Assembly (NCBI GenBank): GCA_913009765.1
Contig: CAJVYT010000224.1
Span: 1 to 7,117, forward strand
DNA from: an uncultured candidate division Zixibacteria bacterium
Lineage (GTDB): Bacteria > Zixibacteria > MSB-5A5 > GN15 > FEB-12
Direction: 5' to 3'
Length of the DNA stretch: 7,117 nucleotides
In this document: one piece after another, positions 1-4,700 of the stretch
Layout: every line of letters starts with the position of its first letter
Position numbering within the stretch: position 1 is the stretch's first letter
Position numbers and translations under genes: made by a program
The notes under the pieces: model-generated
Database searches by the model: none
Seen by the model: only the letters and a program-made list of their open reading frames with translations
What the model was told of the DNA's origin: nothing

Positions 1-1
1 T

Positions 2-133
2 CAGGGGAAAACAAAAGAAGAATGCCTTAAAAGTCTATCAGAGGCAATTCAATTAATTTTGGAAGATAGACGGCAGGACAGTTTAAGAGGAGTTCCAAAA
101 GATGTGGTTTCTGAATTAGTCACTATCGAATGA
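2..133 (+). CDS. hicB: HicB-family antitoxin, C-terminal part (5' end outside window)
   Basis: An open frame runs from the window edge to TGA at 131-133 and gives 43 residues. They begin with QGKTKEECLKSLSEAIQLIL, the pattern of the HicB alpha/beta core that follows the degraded RNase-H-like strands (G-x-T-x-E-E-x-x-x-x-x-x-E-A-I). In this family the protein binds and neutralises the HicA RNase and usually represses its own operon. The gene directly follows the antitoxin-first order of many hicBA loci and overlaps the next gene by ATGA at 130-133, so HicA is probably translated by coupling. The tail after the core (about 20 residues) is short, and no added ribbon-helix-helix or HTH domain is visible in what remains. 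The family call rests on the partial sequence plus the neighbouring HicA. Confidence 0.8.
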   Translation, partial: QGKTKEECLKSLSEAIQLILEDRRQDSLRGVPKDVVSELVTIE

Positions 134-315
134 AGAGAAATCAACTTACCAAACATCTGCGGAGAAATGGATGTTTTCTTAAAAGAGAAGGCTCATCTCA
201 TTCCCTATGGTGCAATCCCCTGACAGGCCATACTGAAACTATCCCACGGCATACAGAAATTTCCAATAAATTAGCCGGAAAAATCTGTAAGGCACTATCA
301 ATAAAGGAGGATTAA
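130..315 (+). CDS. hicA: HicA-type mRNA interferase toxin
   Basis: This 61-residue protein has the HicA double-stranded-RNA-binding-like fold pattern: an N-terminal helix with K/R-rich LTKHLRRNGCFLKREG, then GSSHSLW with the catalytic-type histidine at residue 24, then a strand and the closing helix NKLAGKICKAL. The length is normal for HicA (about 60-80). Known members cleave mRNA and tmRNA independently of ribosome position and are held inactive by HicB. The start ATG overlaps the hicB stop (ATGA, 130-133). There is no separate Shine-Dalgarno sequence, which fits translational coupling. All the expected parts are present, so the toxin looks intact. Target RNA and activity cannot be read from sequence. 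Confidence 0.9.
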   Translation: MKRNQLTKHLRRNGCFLKREGSSHSLWCNPLTGHTETIPRHTEISNKLAGKICKALSIKED

Positions 316-318
316 CCA

Positions 319-525
319 ATGAAAATAAAATACTTCTCCGATACAGATACGGCATTATTGGAATTTTCCGAGAATGAAGTATACGAAACAAAAGAAATAA
401 ATGAAAATATATACATTGACTTGGGCAAGGATGGCAAGTTAATAAGTATGACAATAGAACACGCTAAAGAGCAAGCAACAATAAAAGAGTTCTCCTACCA
501 GGAAATTGAGAAAGAAATTGCATGA
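319..525 (+). CDS. DUF2283 family small protein
   Basis: This 68-residue acidic protein begins MKIKYFSDTDTALLEFSE and continues with a short-strand pattern ending in an IYIDLGKDGKLISMTIEHA segment. This matches the DUF2283 family, in which a beta-hairpin 'Y..e.D.l.i.f' is followed by 'D.dg.iv.iei..a'. The biochemical function of the family is not known to me. Members are often next to small toxins such as DUF4258 proteins, so an antitoxin-like or accessory role is possible but is inference. The start is well supported: GGAGG at 306-310 lies 8 bases upstream of ATG, and the gene begins 3 bases after the hicA stop. It is therefore probably the third gene of a hicB-hicA-DUF2283 operon. Confidence 0.75.
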   Translation: MKIKYFSDTDTALLEFSENEVYETKEINENIYIDLGKDGKLISMTIEHAKEQATIKEFSYQEIEKEIA

Positions 526-609
526 CTGGATGACAAGACAGTTGTTATCTTCCCAATTAAACCAACTCAAAGAATAATCCAATCGTCAGTGGGGACGTGT
601 CTACACAAT

Positions 610-930
610 TTACAAATCAAGCTGATTTTTTATTTTGTCAATATTTTCCCTGAGTTTTCTATTACTTTTTAATGTCCGACTGAATCTATTGCTTGACAAT
701 GATACTGCTGATTCACCAATACCAAAATAAGCTCCAATTTCCCTTAATGGCTCTCCATTAAATCTATGGCTTGCATATATCGTCACCTTTTTCGCAATTG
801 ATTCATCGTCAAAAAGATTCTTCACCTTTTTATATATTGACTCAATATTTTCAACTTTGCTGATCTCTCTCATTGCAGAAAAATCTCTGTCCTTAAAGAG
901 AGAAGAAAGATTTTTCAGTGGCTTAATGCA
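610..930 (-). pseudogene. C-terminal remnant of a REP-associated tyrosine (Y1/IS200-like) transposase
   Basis: The minus-strand frame is open from 930 down to the stop at 610-612, with a TAG just upstream at 931-933. The first available ATG (871-873) would give 87 residues. The C-terminal half carries the DnaA-like helix-turn-helix seen at the end of many REP-associated transposases: LREIGAYFGIGESAVSLSSN, then RF....LKSNRKLRENIDKI. The catalytic Y1 domain with its HUH histidines and tyrosine is absent, and nothing resembling it follows upstream on this strand before the next gene. This is most simply a decayed transposase. A stand-alone DNA-binding protein made from the ATG at 873 cannot be excluded, though no ribosome-binding site is obvious there. 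Confidence 0.7.
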
Positions 931-986
931 CTAAGCAGTTGTTAAGATATGCGAAAAATAATAATGGAAATGAGAGGGGACAGAAC

Positions 987-1034
987 ACTGAAAGGACAAT
1001 TTCAACAGCCTGTCATGGGCTGATCCCGTTCAGT
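987..1034. repeat. Nested inverted repeat upstream of the methyltransferase gene
   Basis: There are two nested perfect arms: ACTGAA (987-992) with TTCAGT (1029-1034), and inside them CAGCC (1006-1010) with GGCTG (1018-1022) around a 7-base loop. A GGGGACAGAAC string sits just upstream (977-987). The stretch lies between the transposase remnant and the start of the methyltransferase, where no gene is visible. It could be a REP-like or insertion-end palindrome linked to the transposase remnant, because on the minus strand it reads CAGGCTGTTGAAA, a string that resembles some insertion-sequence ends. It could also be a leader hairpin for the downstream gene. The arms are short, so chance is possible. 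Confidence 0.35.
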
Positions 1035-1048
1035 CTCCATGGTATATT

Positions 1049-1603
1049 ATGCTGATATTTGAAATCGTTCTTATAGCATGCATCCTCGTCGCAGGTATGC
1101 TTATTGTATTGACATCGATGAAAACCGGCATTTCCCCTTCCCCGAGTTCAAGAAAGACTGTCCGGGCAATGATGGCAGCTATGGAAGATTCAGGAACAGG
1201 ACCTATCGTGGACCTCGGGTCCGGGTGGGGAACACTCGTTATTGCATTCGCCGGAAAGTACCCGCAGCGACAGGTAATTGGTTATGAATTATCACCGGTT
1301 CCATGGTTATTCTCATCGATTCGCAAGTCTGTCTCGCGATTGAACAATCTGACCCTGTATCGCAAAGATTTCCGGAATGCCGACCTGTCTTATGCATCTG
1401 TGCTCACATGTTATCTGTTCCCCGGGGGGATGGTTTCTCTTAAGGAAAAACTGGAACGCGACAAGATAACCGAAGTCCTCATCGTGAGCAGCACATTTGC
1501 ACTGCCATCATCAGAGCCAACCAGGGTTATTCTGGTAAAGGACATGTACAGAACTCCGATTTATCTGTATCATCAAAGTCAAAAGTCCGTGTTTTATAAT
1601 TGA
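1049..1603 (+). CDS. Membrane-anchored class I SAM-dependent methyltransferase (FAM173/ATPSCKMT-like)
   Basis: This 184-residue protein has one hydrophobic N-terminal helix (about residues 3-22), followed by a compact Rossmann methyltransferase domain. Motif I is VDLGSGWG at 54-61, the acidic residue closing strand 2 is E80 in GYELSP, and a motif-IV-like segment is CYLFPGGM at 121-128. The overall plan (membrane anchor, Ser/Pro linker, small domain with a 'ylfP..m..L..kl' stretch) resembles the FAM173 family. Its eukaryotic members methylate lysines of ATP synthase c-subunit and the ADP/ATP carrier; the bacterial substrate is unknown. The domain is short and lacks an obvious added substrate region. 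ATG at 1049 is the only ordinary start after the upstream in-frame stop (989-991). No clear ribosome-binding site precedes it, so expression may be low or the start atypical. The stop codon lies inside the brnTA promoter. Confidence 0.7.
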   Translation: MLIFEIVLIACILVAGMLIVLTSMKTGISPSPSSRKTVRAMMAAMEDSGTGPIVDLGSGWGTLVIAFAGKYPQRQVIGYELSPVPWLFSSIRKSVSRLNNLTLYRKDFRNADLSYASVLTCYLFPGGMVSLKEKLERDKITEVLIVSSTFALPSSEPTRVILVKDMYRTPIYLYHQSQKSVFYN

Positions 1604-1634
1604 CAATAGGTATAATTAAAGTATAATAATTATA
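1600..1634 (+). promoter_or_regulatory. Consensus sigma-70 promoter and possible operator for brnTA
   Basis: A perfect -35 box TTGACA (1600-1605) and a perfect -10 box TATAAT (1622-1627) are separated by 16 bases. Two further TATAAT strings lie at 1595-1600 and 1611-1616, but without matching -35 boxes. An AT-only hyphenated palindrome, TATAA-taa-TTATA (1622-1634), covers the -10 box and the likely start site, and could be a site where the BrnA antitoxin represses its own promoter. The expected transcription start (about 1634) leaves a leader of about 5 bases before the brnT ATG at 1639. The -35 box overlaps the TGA stop of the upstream methyltransferase. Confidence 0.7.
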
Positions 1635-1638
1635 TATT

Positions 1639-1899
1639 ATGGATTTTGAATTCGATAAAAATAAAAGCAACAGCAATAAAAAGAAACATAAGATTAATTT
1701 CAATGAAGCCCACGAACTATGGGATGATCCGGATTTAATCGAAATTCCCATTAAAACAAGTGATGAAACAAGATATTTAGTGATTGGGAAAATATCAGGA
1801 AAGCATTGGTCAGGCATAATTACTTGTCGTGAAGAAAAGATAAGGATTATTTCTGTAAGACGCTCCAGGAGAGAGGAGGTTGAATTATATGAAGGCTAA
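1639..1899 (+). CDS. brnT: BrnT-family ribonuclease toxin
   Basis: This 86-residue protein matches BrnT (DUF497). It has FEFDKNKSNSNKKKH at residues 3-17 (family pattern FeWD..Ka..N..KH), NFNEA and the WDDPD segment (20-32), R45 on a central strand, R64 in ITCREE, and RIISVRRSRREE at 69-80, the basic signature near the C-terminus. Known BrnT proteins have a RelE-like fold, cleave RNA and block translation, and BrnA neutralises them. Toxin-first order with an overlapping antitoxin is typical. There is no Shine-Dalgarno sequence before ATG 1639, and the predicted leader is only about 5 bases, so initiation may be leaderless-like. All signature residues are present, so the gene appears functional. 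A DUF497 protein without toxicity remains possible. Confidence 0.9.
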   Translation: MDFEFDKNKSNSNKKKHKINFNEAHELWDDPDLIEIPIKTSDETRYLVIGKISGKHWSGIITCREEKIRIISVRRSRREEVELYEG

Positions 1900-2113
1900 A
1901 GATATTGAAAAAAAATTTGATGAAGGCAAGGATATCTCCAAACACCTTGATGTTTCAAAAGCCGGAAGACCGAAGCAAGAACAGAAAAGGGTTAATGTAG
2001 ACTTCCCTTTATGGATGATACAGCAATTAGATAAAGAAGCAAGACGGTTAGGTGTTCCTCGTCAGTCAATAATTAAAGTATGGGTAGCTGAACGGCTTGA
2101 AAAAGCGTCTTGA
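1889..2113 (+). CDS. brnA: BrnA-family ribbon-helix-helix antitoxin
   Basis: This 74-residue antitoxin has an acidic N-terminal arm (KKFDEGKDISKHLDVSKAGR), which in the family wraps the toxin. A C-terminal ribbon-helix-helix domain follows: strand KRVNVDFP (33-40), helix LWMIQQLDKEARRLGV (41-56), then PRQSIIKVWVAERL (57-70). It should dimerise, bind DNA and repress the promoter at 1600-1634 together with BrnT. The start chosen is ATG 1889, because GAGAGGAGG (1871-1879) is 9 bases upstream. The longer TTG start at 1880 would touch the ribosome-binding site. It overlaps the end of brnT by 11 bases, so the pair is translationally linked. It is closer to the CopG-like BrnA subgroup than to the original Brucella protein, but the pairing makes the call firm. 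Confidence 0.88.
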   Translation: MKAKDIEKKFDEGKDISKHLDVSKAGRPKQEQKRVNVDFPLWMIQQLDKEARRLGVPRQSIIKVWVAERLEKAS

Positions 2114-2117
2114 GAAG

Positions 2118-2477
2118 GACATTGTTGTCCTGAACTGAGAAGACCGGAGCAGGTCGCAGCTGAGGCTCACAACTGTAAAGGGGATTGAACTCGGCATTGC
2201 CCTGCCGACCGGCACGGGGATGCAGGACGGGGATATTCTCTATCTGGATGACAGCAGATACATTATTGTTGAGGCGGCAAAAGATGATGTGATTGTAATT
2301 TATCCGGAGGACATGACCGAGGCCGCTTTTGTAGCCTATGAGATTAGCAACAGGCACCTGCCGGTCTCTATAAACAGGAACGGGATAACGACGCCTTATA
2401 ACCGCCTGTTAGAGGGTTTATTGAAAAAAGAGTCTATCAAGCTAATCCTCACCCATTTTTTTCATCCAGTTGTATGA
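2118..2477 (+). pseudogene. ureE: Decayed urease accessory protein UreE
   Basis: In the frame ending with TGA at 2475-2477, residues after 2139 read EDRSRSQLRLTT, ELGIALPTGT, MQDGDILYLDD, IIVEAAKDDVIVI, AYEISNRHLPVSI and TPYNRLLEGLLKK. This is the UreE order: the N-terminal peptide-binding domain with 'R..S...L....G.elGialP.Gt.l.dGD.L', then the C-terminal domain with 'Y.l.NRHlPv.i'. UreE is the nickel metallochaperone for urease. Two features show decay. The codon at 2136-2138 is TGA between ..DIVVLN and EDRSRS, where many UreE proteins have Trp (TGG). After LLKKESI the usual 'G....PFePe.gAY' end and His-rich tail are missing, replaced by residues that overlap the end of the opposite gene. 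The first ~15-20 residues are also gone, and brnA ends only 4 bases before the homology begins. ATG 2220 could give an 85-residue piece, but half the first domain would be lost. No other urease genes are in the window. Confidence 0.8.
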
Positions 2478-3632
2478 TCTGATTCCGTGCACAGTCTCTG
2501 CGAGTTTATTACCCAGGATACTCATCATTATTTTCATAGGATAATAGTGGAACTTATTGAGATATGTGAAAGTAACGCGGCGAAATTTTTCAGCATAGAC
2601 AAGTTCCGGGTATATATGTTTTTGCAGTAATTTTAAATAAATATTTGCTGATACATCCTGAGATTTTCCAATGCCCCTCTTATTTTTCATAACCTCAAGT
2701 ATCGCCTGCGAAGCAAGTTCAGCGCTTCGCTGTGCATAAAAAATCCCTTCGCCGAGCAGCGGGTCTGCAAATCCGGCTGCATCTCCGAGGAGCATTATAT
2801 TTCTGAATACCGGGGAAGGCAGGAAGCTGCCGTAGGGTAATACGTAGCTGCATATTTTTTCTTCCTGTGCATTCGGGAAATCAATTGCTGACAGAAAATT
2901 GCGGAAGGTCGTGAGCATCTTTTTTTTATTTCTTTTTTTCAGTGCACAGATCCCGATTTTCAATCTCTCCCTCTCAGGAAATATCCATGCATATCCCCAG
3001 TCTGTATAGCCGAAATAAAGGACAGGATGGTCAATCTGTTTTTTGATTGTCTCCCTGCGGGGAAAGATTTCAAGGGCTGCCGCCAGGTTCCCGGTCCAGT
3101 CATCCCTGCCGAACAGGTCCACAGGAAAGCTCCTCCTGATGCGGCTGTTTACCCCGTCGGCGCCGATGATAACATCTGCTGCAAATTTGCGTCCGGACAT
3201 GGTGGTTACCATGCTTTTCAGGACGTCAAGAGAGATTACACCGTCACCTTCGACAAGACCGGCTCCTGCATCCCGTGCTTTCTCCAGGAAATAATGATCG
3301 TAACGGTTCCTGTCAACGAACATGAATGGAAGCTTTACAGTGCGCCGAGCTATCAGGGTTTTTCTGCTGAAGATTTCATAGCAACAGGATTCATAGTTTA
3401 TAATATCTTTTTCTTTAAGAGATGCCGCTGTCTCACCGAATACCCTTTCCAGAAGCTTGACGGTTTTATATGTTATTAAACCACCGCAGAGTTTTTTTCT
3501 CGGGAAGGCGCTTTTGTCGATTATCAATACCCTGAGACCGGCCTTGCTTAAAAGATATCCGGCTGTTGAGCCTGCAGGCCCGCCGTCTGCAATGATTACA
3601 TTGTATGTAGTTGTATCGGGCATTCTGAGCAT
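2442..3632 (-). CDS. Geranylgeranyl reductase family FAD-dependent oxidoreductase
   Basis: This 396-residue flavoprotein has a full-length family layout. It opens with the Rossmann strand NVIIADGGPAGSTAGYLL (11-28), followed by PRKKLCGG (44-51), which sits over the flavin in this family. The second FAD motif is IIGADGVNSRIRR (155-167). GYAWIFP (213-219) lines the substrate side, and the ribityl/phosphate motif GDAAGFADPLLGEGI is at 283-297. Relatives saturate prenyl chains of chlorophyll, archaeal lipids or menaquinone, and many bacterial members have no known substrate. One residue is odd: D16 replaces the first glycine of GxGxxG, with GAC where GGC is expected. No clear ribosome-binding site supports either ATG 3632 or ATG 3623; the longer form is given. 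Its stop is convergent with the ureE remnant, which overlaps it by 36 bases. Family is confident, substrate unknown. Confidence 0.88.
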   Translation of the reverse strand: MLRMPDTTTYNVIIADGGPAGSTAGYLLSKAGLRVLIIDKSAFPRKKLCGGLITYKTVKLLERVFGETAASLKEKDIINYESCCYEIFSRKTLIARRTVKLPFMFVDRNRYDHYFLEKARDAGAGLVEGDGVISLDVLKSMVTTMSGRKFAADVIIGADGVNSRIRRSFPVDLFGRDDWTGNLAAALEIFPRRETIKKQIDHPVLYFGYTDWGYAWIFPERERLKIGICALKKRNKKKMLTTFRNFLSAIDFPNAQEEKICSYVLPYGSFLPSPVFRNIMLLGDAAGFADPLLGEGIFYAQRSAELASQAILEVMKNKRGIGKSQDVSANIYLKLLQKHIYPELVYAEKFRRVTFTYLNKFHYYPMKIMMSILGNKLAETVHGIRSYNWMKKMGED

Positions 3633-3718
3633 TATGACTATAACAAAATCAAATTATTAAAAGGACCTGTTCATAATCAACCTCTAACTGTTCCCGATTG
3701 CCACCTGCGTTCTTAATG

Positions 3719-3749
3719 GCAGAGGGAGCTATATCCCGGATGCCTCTGC
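3719..3749. repeat. Hairpin-forming inverted repeat in the 240-base divergent intergenic region
   Basis: Perfect 7-base arms GCAGAGG (3719-3725) and CCTCTGC (3743-3749) enclose 17 bases. An alternative smaller stem, GGGA (3724-3727) with TCCC (3734-3737), lies within. The position is between two divergently transcribed genes, the FAD protein (minus) and the glycosyltransferase (plus). No T-run follows on either strand, so a terminator is unlikely. An operator, leader structure or small dispersed repeat are the options. The rest of the intergenic stretch shows no gene. Confidence 0.3.
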
Positions 3750-3800
3750 AAAAATTTAAGTTCCAGGGATTTTCGGGAAACGCGAAAAGGATAAAAAATA

Positions 3801-3829
3801 TTGCCGACTCACCTGTTTTTCTGTTAAAC
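3801..3829 (+). promoter_or_regulatory. Possible weak sigma-70 promoter for the glycosyltransferase gene
   Basis: TTGCCG (3801-3806) and TTAAAC (3824-3829) are separated by 17 bases, and the gene starts 43 bases downstream at 3873. Both boxes deviate from consensus, so this is only the best candidate in the upstream region. No Shine-Dalgarno sequence is clear before ATG 3873. Confidence 0.25.
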
Positions 3830-3872
3830 TTAACCCAGGCCTAAAAAAGCAATTTCTTATCATCTTATCGTA

Positions 3873-4600
3873 ATGAATATTTCCATAGTTATTCCTGCAT
3901 ATAATGAAGAAAGACGCATAGAACCATCTCTTAAATATATTATAAGTTATCTTAAGAAACATTTTGATAAATATGAAATCATAATAGTTGACGATGGTTC
4001 AAATGACAGGACTCATGAAATAATCTCCAGGTATAAAAACAATAATGTGAAGATATTAAGAAATGAGCTAAATAAAGGAAAAGGATATTCTGTTAGAAGG
4101 GGAATATTAACTGCTCAATATCCACTGGTCTTGTTTTCCGACAGTGATTTAGCAACTCCGATAGAAGAGCTTGGAGATTTTACCAGGTACATAAATAATC
4201 ATAATTATGATGTTGTGATTGCATCAAGAAATCTTAAGAATTCAAACATAAAAAACAACCAGCCGTTATATCGACAGGTTCTGGAAAAATTTTCCCCGGA
4301 ATAGTCAACTTAGCACTTCTGGACGGATTCAAAGATACTCAATGTGGTTTTAAGTTATTTAAAACTGACGCAGCAAAAAAAATCGCTCAATTGCAGACCA
4401 TTGAAAGATTTTCTTTTGATATAGAAATATTATTCATTGCAAAAAAAATGGGCTATAGAATTAAGGAAACCCCGGTAGTGTGGATGGATAAGGAAGGGAG
4501 TACTGTGAATACTTTTAAGGATGGCTTTAAAATGCTTATTGATTTATTCAGGATTCAATTCAATAATTTTGCCGGCAAATATTCTATGCATATTGACTAA
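3873..4600 (+). pseudogene. Family 2 glycosyltransferase (polyprenyl-phosphate glucosyltransferase-like), single-base frameshift
   Basis: Residues 1-137 in the first frame carry the GT2 signatures: ISIVIPAYNEERRI (3-16), the nucleotide-binding IIIVDDGSNDRT (36-47), NKGKGYSVRRG (67-77), and the metal-binding SDSDLATP (89-96). They lead to QPLYRQVL and then run out of register to TAG at 4302. The family sequence resumes one frame over as GKIFPGIVNLALLDGF, DTQCGFKLF, FSFDIEILFIAKKMGY and ETPVVW, and ends at TAA 4598-4600. Joined, it is about 242 residues, normal for the Alg5/dolichyl-phosphate glucosyltransferase subgroup, which transfers a sugar from UDP-sugar to a membrane polyprenyl phosphate. 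One base is missing near GGAAAAATTTTCCCC (4283-4297), either a G or one base of a homopolymer. The rest is well conserved, so the mutation is recent or is a sequence error. The following gene is a likely partner transferase. Confidence 0.88.
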
Positions 4601-4608
4601 TACGTTAA

Positions 4609-4641
4609 GCTGAATATTCCTTTGCCTTTATTCAGCGTTTT
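4609..4641 (+). terminator. Probable Rho-independent terminator after the glycosyltransferase
   Basis: Perfect 8-base arms GCTGAATA (4609-4616) and TATTCAGC (4629-4636) with a 12-base loop are followed by GTTTT (4637-4641). It starts 9 bases after the TAA at 4600. The stem is AT-rich and the T-run short, so termination may be partial and allow some read-through into the next gene. Confidence 0.45.
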
Positions 4642-4700
4642 CCAAATGGAATTATGCCTTGCTATTGCAATAGTGTTTTAATTCAGAAAGGATGCTTTTT

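Noticed and set aside
1527..1817. 96-residue minus-strand frame across the end of the methyltransferase and the start of brnT
   Set aside because: It spans the brnTA promoter and the coding part of brnT and contains a low-complexity Leu/Phe stretch from AT-rich DNA. There is no support as a gene.
1880..1888. TTG at 1880 as the brnA start
   Set aside because: It directly abuts the GGAGG ribosome-binding site with no spacing. ATG 1889 has proper spacing and fits the family length.
2073..2357. 94-residue minus-strand frame over the ureE remnant
   Set aside because: The plus strand carries the UreE family residues across the same span, so this frame is a shadow.
3027..3479. 150-residue open frame on the plus strand inside the FAD gene
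   Set aside because: It is antisense to the clearly coding geranylgeranyl-reductase-family gene, shows no recognisable motif and has no ribosome-binding site. It is a shadow frame.
3719..3749. Hairpin as an intrinsic terminator
   Set aside because: There is no T-run after the stem on either strand, and it sits between divergent genes where no transcript needs to end.
4281..4297. Programmed -1 ribosomal frameshifting in the glycosyltransferase
   Set aside because: The zero-frame codons CTG GAA AAA TTT TCC do not form an X XXY YYZ slippery heptamer, I see no downstream pseudoknot, and family members are not known for recoding. An error or indel is simpler.
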